Below are positions 8,339 through 15,973 of a stretch of 43,015 nt of DNA, piece by piece. Every line of letters begins with the position of its first letter. Position 1 is the first letter of the stretch. Made by a program: the position numbers and the translations under genes. Origin of the DNA: Treponema sp. (GTDB taxonomy: Bacteria; Spirochaetota; Spirochaetia; Treponematales; Treponemataceae); NCBI GenBank assembly GCA_017469785.1, contig JAFUFU010000062.1, positions 1 through 43,015 of the forward strand, written 5' to 3'. Below the pieces are notes generated by a model. That model was not told the DNA's origin and searched no databases. It saw nothing but the letters and a program-made list of their open reading frames with translations.

Positions 8339-9985
8339 ATGATGATAGATAAAAGGCTGGTGAATTTTGTTCCCGAAGCCAAAAAATTCGTTTTTCTGAC
8401 GGTTGCATTGCGTTTCCTTTCTTTGGTTTCAAATACGACTTTTATCTTTGCGACTGCTTTTATACTCCGTGCCGTTAAAAAGGGAGAGTCTTTTTTGATT
8501 CCTTTTTTCTTGATTGCCTTATGCCTGCTTGCCTCTCTTTTCGTAAATCTTCTTTCTTCATATACTTCTTTCCGTTCTTCTTCAAAGGTAAAAATCACGC
8601 TGCGAAGCCGAATCTATGAGAAATTGCTAAGGCTGGGCTCTGATTATCTTGAAAATTCTGCTACGGCAAAGGTGATTCAGACGGCTACGGATGGCGTGGA
8701 GCAGATTGAGACTTGGTTCAGCGCCTTTTTGCCGCAATTTTATTACAGTATGATTGCCGCTCTTTTTACTTTCACTGTGATTTCTTTACTGAACTTAAGA
8801 ATGGCGCTCGTCCTTTTGGCCTGCGTTCCCCTTATTCCTCTTTCAATGGCTGTCGTTCAGGGAATTGCAAAGAAAATCCTAGGAAAATACTGGGCTCAAT
8901 ACGCGAATCTTGCGGACAATTTTCTGGAAAATTTGCAGGGATTGACGACGCTCCAGATTTATCAGGCAGACGGATTTAAGGCAAAGCAGATGGCAAAGGA
9001 AGCCGAAACTTTCCGCCGCGTGACGATGAAAGTGCTTTCCATGCAGCTTAACTCAATCATCATTATGGATGTGGTGGCCTATGGTGGAGTGGCTCTGGGA
9101 ATCATTTGCGCGCTTTCTGCCTTTTATTCGGGGCAGCTTTCTTTCGACAGGGCTTTTGTCTGCATTTTGCTCTCTGCGGATTTTTTTATTCCCCTGAGAA
9201 GGCTGGGCTCGGCATTTCACACGGCCATGAACGGAGTTACGGCAAGCAAGACGATTTTTGAGCTTTTAGACAGTGAGGAAAGCTCTTATGGAAAAGAGGA
9301 AATTCCCTCTCAGCCTGATGATAAAAACATTTTTTCCAGTAAGAATCTTTCATGCAACTTCGGGGAGCGAGTCGCCCTTAAAGATTGCACGATTGACATT
9401 GAAAGGGGAAGTTTTACAGCCTTTGTGGGTAAAAGCGGCAGCGGAAAATCTACCCTTGCCAAAATCTTTTCGGGAATCTACGGCTCCTACAGTGGTTCCA
9501 TTAAAATTCAGGGGATTGAGGCAAAAGAAATCTCCAGAAAAAGTTTGTATTCCTTCGTGACTTATATTTCTCACAGGGACTGGATCTTTGCGGGAAGCCT
9601 TGGAGACTGTCTTAGGGAAGGAAAGGAAAATGCCAGTGAGCAGGAAGTCTGGCAGACTCTTGAGAAAGTGAAGCTGGCCGATTTTGTGAGGGAGAATGGC
9701 GGGCTTTCCATGTCGCTTCATGAAGGAGGTGAGAATCTTTCTGGCGGACAAAAACAACGGATTTCTATTGCCCGCGCCCTTCTCCGTGACACGGCCGTTT
9801 ACATTTTTGACGAAGCGACCAGCAATATCGATGTGGAAAGCGAAAAAGCCATTCTGGATTTGATTCATTCTCTCAAAGGCAAAAAAACTATAGTGATGAT
9901 AAGCCACCGTAAGGAAAATTGTGAGGGAGCGGACAAAATATATTTCTTTGAGGACGGAATGGTTTTTACTGGAGACGAAAAATGA
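8339..9985 (+). CDS. ABC half-transporter (membrane plus ATPase domains), first of a pair
   Basis: 548-residue fused half-transporter of the type IV (exporter) fold. Residues about 15-300 hold six membrane helices. The ATPase domain has Walker A GKSGSGKST (near 365), signature LSGGQKQRISIARALL, Walker B VYIFDEATSNID and switch His in MISHRKE. The start is ATG 8339 (a second ATG at 8342 is equivalent). The stop overlaps the next start as ATGA, so the two half-transporters are co-translated and should form a heterodimer. Such pairs resemble CydDC, but next to TonB and ECF genes the closer parallels are YbtPQ and IrtAB, exporter-fold pairs that import ferric siderophores. Function as an importer is inference. 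Confidence 0.85.
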   Translation: MMIDKRLVNFVPEAKKFVFLTVALRFLSLVSNTTFIFATAFILRAVKKGESFLIPFFLIALCLLASLFVNLLSSYTSFRSSSKVKITLRSRIYEKLLRLGSDYLENSATAKVIQTATDGVEQIETWFSAFLPQFYYSMIAALFTFTVISLLNLRMALVLLACVPLIPLSMAVVQGIAKKILGKYWAQYANLADNFLENLQGLTTLQIYQADGFKAKQMAKEAETFRRVTMKVLSMQLNSIIIMDVVAYGGVALGIICALSAFYSGQLSFDRAFVCILLSADFFIPLRRLGSAFHTAMNGVTASKTIFELLDSEESSYGKEEIPSQPDDKNIFSSKNLSCNFGERVALKDCTIDIERGSFTAFVGKSGSGKSTLAKIFSGIYGSYSGSIKIQGIEAKEISRKSLYSFVTYISHRDWIFAGSLGDCLREGKENASEQEVWQTLEKVKLADFVRENGGLSMSLHEGGENLSGGQKQRISIARALLRDTAVYIFDEATSNIDVESEKAILDLIHSLKGKKTIVMISHRKENCEGADKIYFFEDGMVFTGDEK

Positions 9986-11595
9986 GAACATTACTGAGAC
10001 TTTCACGCTTGATTGCGCCTCTTTTCCCGGTTATGACGCTGGCGGTTCTTTTCGGAACCCTGGGCTTTTTCTGCGCCATTGGAATTCCTGTCGTCGGCGT
10101 GCTTGCCCTTACAAAAACGCTTCCGGTTAAATTTCTCGTTCTTGTGGGGCTGGGCCGCGGAATCCTTCATTATGCAGAGCAATACTGCAATCATTTTATC
10201 GCTTTTACTCTTCTGGCACGAATCAGAAACATTGTTTTTGACAAGCTGCGTTCTCTTGGGCCTGCAAAACTGGATGGAAAGGAAAAGGGAAATCTGATTT
10301 CCCTGCTTACCAGTGACATTGAGCTTCTGGAGCTTTTTTACGCCCATACTGTCTCTCCTGTCTGCATAGCTATTCTGGTCAGCGGGGGCGTCCTTATTTT
10401 CCTGGCTCACTATCATTTTGCACTTGCCCTTGTGGCGCTGATTTCCTTTATTCTTCTGGCTGCCTTCACTCCTTTTGTGATTCAGAAAATTTCGATTTCG
10501 GCAGGGGAAAAGCACAGGGAACTTTTTGCATGTATGAATTCCTTTCTCCTTGATTCTCTCCGCGGACTGCGGCAGACGATTTTGTATGGAAATGGCTCGA
10601 AAAAAAGGGCTCTTTTGCTTGAAAAAAGCGAGGAACTTTCAAAAAGCCAGAAGAATCTTTCCCGAAACGAGGGAATAACGGCAGCTTTGATAGACGCCCT
10701 TCTTCTTCTTTGCGATATGGCGATGCTCTTTACGGCGATTTATCTTTACCGGCATGGCTCAATCTCTTTCGACGGGCTTTTGATTTCTGTGGCTGCTCTT
10801 TTCAGTTCCTTTGGCCCGGTTGTGGCTGTCGCTCGGCTGGGAAGCTCACTTTCTCAGACCGTGGCTGCGGGAAAACGAGTGCTCTCTCTCCTGGACGAAA
10901 GCCCCCTCGCAGAGACGGTTGAGAATGAATCGGATATTAGTCACTTTAAGGGAGGGCAAATCAGTAATTTGAATTTCGCCTACGATAAAGAAGCGATTTT
11001 GCGGAACCTGAGCCTTTCATTCCCGAAAAATCAGATTATCGGGCTTCAAGGAAAGAGCGGCAGCGGAAAGTCAACGATTTTAAAGCTGCTCATGCGCTTC
11101 TGGAAGGCTGATTCCGGCTCAATCAAAATTTCTGAAAAGGAAATTGACAAAATCAATACGGCTTCTCTCAGGAGTCTTGAAAGCTATGTGACCCAGGAGA
11201 CGGTACTTTTCCACGATACAATCGAGAACAATATCCGAATCGCCCGCTTGAATGCCAGCCGTGAGGAAATTATTGATTCCTGCAAGCGGGCGGCCATTCA
11301 TGATTTCATTATTTCCCTTCCCAATGGCTATGATACACAGGTTGGCGAGCTGGGGGAGAATTTTTCTGGCGGAGAGAGACAGAGGCTTTCCCTTGCCCGT
11401 GCTTTTTTGCATGACGGGGAATTCTTGCTTTTGGATGAGCCAACAAGCAATTTAGACAGCTACAACGAAAAAATCATCTTGGATTCGGCAAAGGCTGAGC
11501 GGAGCAAAAAAACTGTGCTTCTTGTTTCCCACAGGGAAAGCACGCTGGAAGTTTGCGACAAAATCTATAAAATTGAGTCAGGGAGGCTATCATGA
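9982..11595 (+). CDS. ABC half-transporter (membrane plus ATPase domains), second of a pair
   Basis: 537-residue partner of the preceding half-transporter, starting at the ATGA overlap. Six membrane helices occupy about residues 10-290. Walker A GKSGSGKST, signature FSGGERQRLSLARAFL, Walker B FLLLDEPTSNLD and LLVSHRES are all canonical, so both nucleotide sites look competent, unlike some asymmetric heterodimers. It overlaps exbB by 4 bp (ATGA at 11592). Tight coupling to exbB, exbD and tonB is the main argument that this pair works in the same uptake route as the TonB receptor rather than in cytochrome assembly or drug export. Confidence 0.85.
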   Translation: MRTLLRLSRLIAPLFPVMTLAVLFGTLGFFCAIGIPVVGVLALTKTLPVKFLVLVGLGRGILHYAEQYCNHFIAFTLLARIRNIVFDKLRSLGPAKLDGKEKGNLISLLTSDIELLELFYAHTVSPVCIAILVSGGVLIFLAHYHFALALVALISFILLAAFTPFVIQKISISAGEKHRELFACMNSFLLDSLRGLRQTILYGNGSKKRALLLEKSEELSKSQKNLSRNEGITAALIDALLLLCDMAMLFTAIYLYRHGSISFDGLLISVAALFSSFGPVVAVARLGSSLSQTVAAGKRVLSLLDESPLAETVENESDISHFKGGQISNLNFAYDKEAILRNLSLSFPKNQIIGLQGKSGSGKSTILKLLMRFWKADSGSIKISEKEIDKINTASLRSLESYVTQETVLFHDTIENNIRIARLNASREEIIDSCKRAAIHDFIISLPNGYDTQVGELGENFSGGERQRLSLARAFLHDGEFLLLDEPTSNLDSYNEKIILDSAKAERSKKTVLLVSHRESTLEVCDKIYKIESGRLS

Positions 11596-12137
11596 AACTA
11601 GTTCAATTTATAAATCTCGGCGGGCCGATAAACTGGGTGCTTTGCGCTCTCCTCTGCTTTTGCTTCTGCCAGTGTCTTGAACGCTCGATTTACTTTTTCC
11701 AGACTCGGCGGGGAACGAAGCGGGATGTGATTGCCCGGCTTAAAGAAAAAATGGCTCAAAAAGGAGAGCTTGATCCGCAGAAGAGGATGAAAGTCTTTCA
11801 TTCCGAATGTTCGATTTTGTATTACGAAATGAACCGGGGCTTGTGGTTTTTGAATTTCATCGCATCGGTTTCTCCTTCCCTGGGGCTTTTGGGAACAGTC
11901 ACTGGTCTTATCGGTTCCTTTTCCCAGCTTTCAAAGGCAGGAGCGAATGTGAATATCTCTGATTTGTCGGGAGGAATTTGGGAAGCCATGCTCACGACAG
12001 CCTTCGGCATGATTATTTCGATTCCGGCTCTTCTTTGTTACCGCACATTCAAGCGAATCATCGAAAAAAGGCTTTTGGCCATGAGCCTTTATGACGCTGA
12101 ATCCGAATCAAGCTCAGAGCGGGGCGAAAATGCATAG
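11592..12137 (+). CDS. exbB: ExbB/TolQ/MotA-family proton channel protein
   Basis: Inner-membrane stator protein that with ExbD converts proton motive force into TonB motion. 181 aa, with a first helix at about 12-30 and two further helices near 88-108 and 130-155. The family signature is SPSLGLLGTVTGLIGSF and the last-helix motif is WEAMLTTAFGMIISIPAL, carrying the conserved Thr. ExbB is preferred over TolQ or MotA because exbD, tonB and a TonB receptor follow in the same unit. Starts by ATGA overlap with the ABC gene. Confidence 0.9.
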   Translation: MKLVQFINLGGPINWVLCALLCFCFCQCLERSIYFFQTRRGTKRDVIARLKEKMAQKGELDPQKRMKVFHSECSILYYEMNRGLWFLNFIASVSPSLGLLGTVTGLIGSFSQLSKAGANVNISDLSGGIWEAMLTTAFGMIISIPALLCYRTFKRIIEKRLLAMSLYDAESESSSERGENA

Positions 12138-12540
12138 CCTTGATTTTTTGCATCAAAATGAAGAGGAGCTGAGCATAAATATCACTTCCCTGATTGATGT
12201 GATTTTCATTCTTCTGATTTTCTTCATGGTCTCCACCCAGTTCAAAAAGGCTTCGATTCCCCTTGATTTGCCGAAAAGCGAGGAAACGGAAGAAAATACG
12301 GAGAATGACGACACGAAAGTGCTTGCCGTGAATGCCGAAAAAATGGAGCTTGACGGGAAAATCGTCTCAATGGAGGACTTGCAGGCTTTGCTCGAAGAAA
12401 TGTTCGCCCAAAATCCAAAGCTTGCCCTTTCCCTTGAATGTGAGAGGACTGTGGATTTTGAGCAGGTCGTTCAGGTACTGTCAAAAATTCAGAACGCGGG
12501 AATCAGCCGCATAGGAATCGTTCATGAGAATCTTGAATGA
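12130..12540 (+). CDS. exbD: ExbD/TolR-family energy-transducing protein
   Basis: 136-residue ExbD. ATG 12130 is the likely start: it overlaps the exbB stop and gives the normal short cytoplasmic tail, MHSLDFLHQNEEELSINITS. An upstream in-frame ATG (12091) lies inside exbB. The single helix (LIDVIFILLIFFMVSTQF, about 21-38) carries the essential membrane Asp in SLIDVIF. A periplasmic domain follows, ending in VLSKIQNAGISRIGIVHE. Partner of the preceding ExbB. Confidence 0.9.
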   Translation: MHSLDFLHQNEEELSINITSLIDVIFILLIFFMVSTQFKKASIPLDLPKSEETEENTENDDTKVLAVNAEKMELDGKIVSMEDLQALLEEMFAQNPKLALSLECERTVDFEQVVQVLSKIQNAGISRIGIVHENLE

Positions 12541-13216
12541 CCTGTGTTGTGGAAGAAACCGCTGGATTTTCTCGGCAGTCTTTACGATTGCCCTTGTTCT
12601 TTTTGTGCTTGCACTTCCTGTCTGGGATTTTCATGTGAGCGCGGAAGTCAGCGAGAATTTTGCAGAAAATGCGGTTTCTCTGGTGACTGTAAGGCAAAAA
12701 AAGAAGATTAAGGCGGTGGAAAAAAAAACGGTTAATCCTGTCGTGCCAAAGAATGATAATATTCCGTCTATTCCCAAAGAAAAGGAAAATGAGCCTCCAA
12801 AGGAAGAAGAGTCTCAAGAAATTGAGGAAAACGAGGAAAATCTGGGGCAAGAAGAGGAAAATCCGGAGAATGGCGAGAATGCTGATAATCTGGATGGACT
12901 TGAAAATTCTCAGCTCTCGGAAGAGGTTCAGAAATCCACGGCAAATTACAAGTCATACGCTCTATCCCGGATTGCCTCAAAGAAGACTTATCCTTATTCG
13001 GCTCGCTCAAAAGGAATTGAAGGAAAAGTGCGTGTCAGGCTGGTGATTGAGAATGACGGCTCGGTCTCTGCCTGTGAGATTGTGGAGGCTTGTAATAGCG
13101 ACATTTTGAATGAAGCCTGCCTCATGGCCATAAAAAAAGCCTCTCCCTTCAAAAAAATGCCTGCCGGTATGAAGTCGCTCAGTCTTACATTTGTGATGGA
13201 TTATTCATTGAAATAA
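12524..13216 (+). CDS. tonB: TonB energy-transducing protein
   Basis: 230-residue TonB that spans the periplasm and pulls on the plug of outer-membrane receptors. An N-terminal membrane anchor (about 13-34) is followed by a long charged linker. Unlike the classical Pro/Lys linker, here it is mainly Glu/Asn-rich (about 85-140), though a PKNDN..IPSIPKEKENEPPKEE segment remains. The C-terminal TonB domain (about 145-230) has the expected YPYSARSKGIEGKVRVRLVI, DGSV and ACLMAIKKASPF motifs. It overlaps exbD by 17 bp. Confidence 0.9.
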   Translation: MRILNDLCCGRNRWIFSAVFTIALVLFVLALPVWDFHVSAEVSENFAENAVSLVTVRQKKKIKAVEKKTVNPVVPKNDNIPSIPKEKENEPPKEEESQEIEENEENLGQEEENPENGENADNLDGLENSQLSEEVQKSTANYKSYALSRIASKKTYPYSARSKGIEGKVRVRLVIENDGSVSACEIVEACNSDILNEACLMAIKKASPFKKMPAGMKSLSLTFVMDYSLK

Positions 13217-13229
13217 AAAGGAGTTTTTT

Positions 13230-13793
13230 ATGGAAAAGAAAATTTTTGAGCCTTTCAAAGTGAAGGACATCGTTTTTATGGCTCTGCTTTCGGCGGTTGC
13301 CCTTTGTACGGCGTCGGTCATGGCAATAGTGGCTCATATTTACATTTACGGGCTTGCCCAGCTGGTGACGGCTTTTCAGTTCGCTTTTTTTTCGTCAATC
13401 GCTCTTATGAAAGTGCGTAAAGTCGGAACACTTTTTATTTTCGGGCTTTTTACGGGGCTTTTCGAACTTTTCATGGCTCCAGTCATGTTCATTTCAAGCG
13501 TGCTTACTGCTCTTTTGCTTGAATGTATCGTAGTTCTTCTTTTCAGGAATTATAAAAATTCCCTTCTGCCGGTTTTTATTGCCAGCGCGCTTATTATTCC
13601 TGCGACCATGCCTTTCAATCTTTTATATTACCGGCTATTCTCTCAGGAAATGTGGGACTTATTCTTTGCCAGCGGATTCAAAGTCCTTTCGATTGTCTTT
13701 ATTCTCGGCTCGGTGCTGGTCGGTTCCCTCGGTTCTCTTTTGGGAATAAAAGTTTCTAATGAACTTTTGAAAGCTGGTGTCTTGAAGCAATGA
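13230..13793 (+). CDS. ECF transporter S component, MptD/Trep_Strep type
   Basis: 187-residue membrane protein with about five to six hydrophobic segments and the start MEKKIFEPFKVKDIVFMALLSAV. This is the pattern of MptD-family (Trep_Strep) putative ECF substrate-binding subunits. It is preceded by a strong AAGGAG ribosome-binding site and followed with ATGA overlap by EcfT, then EcfA, so the module is a dedicated (group I) ECF transporter. The substrate of this S family is not established to my knowledge. The TonB receptor next door argues for something too large or scarce for porins. Confidence 0.82.
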   Translation: MEKKIFEPFKVKDIVFMALLSAVALCTASVMAIVAHIYIYGLAQLVTAFQFAFFSSIALMKVRKVGTLFIFGLFTGLFELFMAPVMFISSVLTALLLECIVVLLFRNYKNSLLPVFIASALIIPATMPFNLLYYRLFSQEMWDLFFASGFKVLSIVFILGSVLVGSLGSLLGIKVSNELLKAGVLKQ

Positions 13794-14491
13794 CAGATTT
13801 CTTTCAGGTAAAAAAGCCCCTTTATCCGCTTTTCAGTCTTTTTGCCTCTCTGCTGATTTTTATCGGCTCTTTGCTTATGGCGAAAAGTTACTGGGGCGGA
13901 CTTTTCCTCGCCTTGCAATTTATTCTGCTTGTATTTTTCGGATATGGGCGGCCTTGTTTTTTTATCCTTCCTTTTACCAGCCTTTATTCCGGGCTTTTTT
14001 CTTTGATTTTTTACTTTGCCAGCGGGCGGGATTTTTCATTTGCCGCTCAAATGGCAGTCCGTTTTGCCGGAGTTTCCCTTGCCTGCATTCCCTGTCTTGC
14101 CCTTCCGCCTGTCGCTTTGGTCAGAAATCTTACGGCACTGGGCTGTCCCCGCCTTGTAACCCTTGGAATGCTTATCACCCTTTCTTTTATTCCGGTGCTG
14201 ACTTCTGAAATAAGGCAGGTTCGGGGGGCTATGAAAACCAGGGGAGCGACTTCTTTTTGGCGGCCTACTGTCTTCTATCGGGCTTTTTTGATTCCCCTTG
14301 TGGTGCGGCTGGTTAATATCTCTGATACGCTCACTCTTTCCCTTGAGACCCGCGCTTTTGTCTGTGATGAAGTGAAACCGAAGGTCTACAAGAGCGTGAA
14401 AATTACTTTGAAAGATGTGATTTTTCTCCTTTTGCTTCTGGCTGTTTTTGCCTTGTCCTTGTTTTTTGCTTTCTTTGAGGTAAGAAGATGA
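13790..14491 (+). CDS. ECF transporter transmembrane component EcfT
   Basis: 233-residue EcfT, the scaffold that links the S component to the ATPases. Hydrophobic helices at about 15-60, 70-115 and the C-terminus (208-228) flank the coupling region, which shows the two Ala/Arg-Gly-type motifs of the family (VRGAMKTRGA) and LETRAF. Starts at ATG 13790, overlapping the S-component stop by 4 bp, and overlaps ecfA by 4 bp. Confidence 0.85.
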   Translation: MTDFFQVKKPLYPLFSLFASLLIFIGSLLMAKSYWGGLFLALQFILLVFFGYGRPCFFILPFTSLYSGLFSLIFYFASGRDFSFAAQMAVRFAGVSLACIPCLALPPVALVRNLTALGCPRLVTLGMLITLSFIPVLTSEIRQVRGAMKTRGATSFWRPTVFYRAFLIPLVVRLVNISDTLTLSLETRAFVCDEVKPKVYKSVKITLKDVIFLLLLLAVFALSLFFAFFEVRR

Positions 14492-15873
14492 AAAAAGCCC
14501 TTCAGATAAAGTGCCGCTCCTTTCGCTATGCTTTCGGAAGCGAGACAGTCCTTGAAAATCTTGAGATGGAAATAAATTATGGCGAAGTGACGCTTATTTC
14601 AGGACTTTCTGGCTCTGGAAAATCGACGCTTCTTTCTCTCGTGAACGGAATTATTCCCCGTGTCGTGCAGGGAGAATTTGACGGCGAAATTTTGATTGAC
14701 GGCTGGAACTCAAGATATAAAACCATGAGTCAGATTTCCCGAAAAGTGGGAAACGTTTTGCAGAATGCCGAGGCTCAGATTATTCACCAGCTTGTAGAAG
14801 ATGAAATCGCCTTTGGCTGCGAGAATCTGGCTTTTGATTGTGAAGAAATCCATCGGCAAATAAAAAAAACTTCTTCGCTCATGGAATTAAAGCCTGACTG
14901 GAAGACAAGAAGTCTTTCTGGCGGACAAAAACAGAGGCTCGTGACGGCTTCTACTCTGGCAATGAAAGGCGATATTCTGATTTTTGACGAGCCGCTTGCC
15001 AACCTTGACGGGCGTGGGGCAAAAATCCTTTTAGACTTGCTTAAAAAACTTGCAGGAGAGGGAAAAGCCATTCTTCTGGTGGAGCATCGTCTTGATGTCG
15101 TGCTTCCCTTTGTTGATTCGGTCTGGCAGCTTAAAGATAAAAAAGTCGAAAAAATCAGTGATAAAGACGCATTTTTGAAAAGTCAGACTGACATTATTGA
15201 GGACTCTGACGAAAATCACCTTTCTTTTTCAGAAAATGTTCTTGAAATCCAGGGAATTAAAAAAGCCTACGGAAAAAGGGAAATCCTTCGGGGAATATAC
15301 TTGAATGTTAAAAAAGGGGAGAGGATTTTGCTTTCAGGGGAAAATGGCTGCGGAAAATCAACTCTCATGAGCATAATCGCACGCCTGGAAAAAGCAGACG
15401 GGGGAAAAGTTATTCAGCATTTTGATAAGAATCTGGGGAAAAGGGCTGGGAAAAAATGGTTTTCTCTTTGCGGCCTTGTTTATCAAAACCCCAATTACCA
15501 GCTTTTTATGCCTACTGTGAGGGAAGAGATTCTTTTCGGCGCAAAGGAAAAAGAATATGCCCTTTCCCTCGCTGAAGATTTCGGACTTTCACCGCTCTTA
15601 GAACGGCATCCCCATTCTCTTTCTGAAGGACAAAAAAGACGGGTTACGATTTGCGCAATTCTTGCTCAAAAAACAAGGCTTCTTTTGCTGGACGAGCCGA
15701 CCGTGGGGCAGGATTATGGCACTTTGCGAAATATGATGGCTATATTGAACAAAATTCACAGGGAAGAAGAAAACACGCTCATTTCAATTACCCACGACAT
15801 TCGTTGTATGAAGGCTCTTTGCGATCGCCGCCTGGAAATTGAGGATGGTCTTATTGCGAAAAATTTGCAATAA
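14488..15873 (+). CDS. ECF transporter ATPase, two fused ATP-binding domains
   Basis: 461 residues carrying two complete ABC ATPases, replacing separate EcfA1 and EcfA2. Domain 1 (about 1-225): Walker A GLSGSGKST, signature LSGGQKQRL, Walker B ILIFDEPLANLDG, LLVEHRLD. Domain 2 (about 245-461): Walker A GENGCGKST, a degenerate signature LSEGQKRRV (Glu for the second Gly), Walker B LLLLDEPTVGQD, ISITHD. The last codons and stop (15868-15873) lie inside the second palindromic operator, so the operator of the next unit is embedded in this gene's end. Confidence 0.9.
   Translation: MKKALQIKCRSFRYAFGSETVLENLEMEINYGEVTLISGLSGSGKSTLLSLVNGIIPRVVQGEFDGEILIDGWNSRYKTMSQISRKVGNVLQNAEAQIIHQLVEDEIAFGCENLAFDCEEIHRQIKKTSSLMELKPDWKTRSLSGGQKQRLVTASTLAMKGDILIFDEPLANLDGRGAKILLDLLKKLAGEGKAILLVEHRLDVVLPFVDSVWQLKDKKVEKISDKDAFLKSQTDIIEDSDENHLSFSENVLEIQGIKKAYGKREILRGIYLNVKKGERILLSGENGCGKSTLMSIIARLEKADGGKVIQHFDKNLGKRAGKKWFSLCGLVYQNPNYQLFMPTVREEILFGAKEKEYALSLAEDFGLSPLLERHPHSLSEGQKRRVTICAILAQKTRLLLLDEPTVGQDYGTLRNMMAILNKIHREEENTLISITHDIRCMKALCDRRLEIEDGLIAKNLQ
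15851..15873. promoter_or_regulatory. 23-bp palindromic operator, copy 2
   Basis: Arms TTATTGCGAA and TTTGCAATAA around AAA, identical to the copy at 8243-8265 except for one base. It covers the last codons of the ECF ATPase gene and ends 12 bp before the -35 box at 15886, exactly as in copy 1. Related half-sites TTATCGC (15911) and GCGATAA (15947) lie just downstream. Confidence 0.72.
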
Positions 15874-15885
15874 GCGATTTCTTTC

Positions 15886-15914
15886 TTGCAAAAAAAAGAA
15901 AAATTGTTTATTAT
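15886..15914 (+). promoter_or_regulatory. Promoter of the TonB-dependent receptor unit
   Basis: TTGCAA (15886-15891), 17-bp spacer, TATTAT (15909-15914). Predicted start near 15921, giving a leader of about 53 nt before the receptor ATG. Confidence 0.7.
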
Positions 15915-15953
15915 CGCTTCCGTTTGTTAGGAATATCTAACTTTTTGCGATAA
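15911..15953. promoter_or_regulatory. Nested inverted repeat over the start site and leader
   Basis: Outer arms TTATCGC (15911-15917) and GCGATAA (15947-15953) enclose an inner GTTAG (15926-15930) / CTAAC (15937-15941) repeat. The outer left arm overlaps the -10 box, so the outer pair is more likely a protein site than an RNA stem. The inner pair could be either. The outer half-sites resemble those of the 23-bp palindrome (TTATYGC). Confidence 0.45.
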
Positions 15954-15973
15954 AAGTGAAGGATTTGTCTTAT

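Noticed and set aside
9350..10006. 218-codon minus-strand frame across the ABC gene junction
   Set aside because: Antisense to conserved ATPase motifs of the ABC pair; no initiation signals.
8339..11595. CydDC (cytochrome bd assembly) identity for the ABC pair
   Set aside because: The architecture fits, but no cytochrome genes are near and both genes are locked into an operon with exbB-exbD-tonB and ECF genes.
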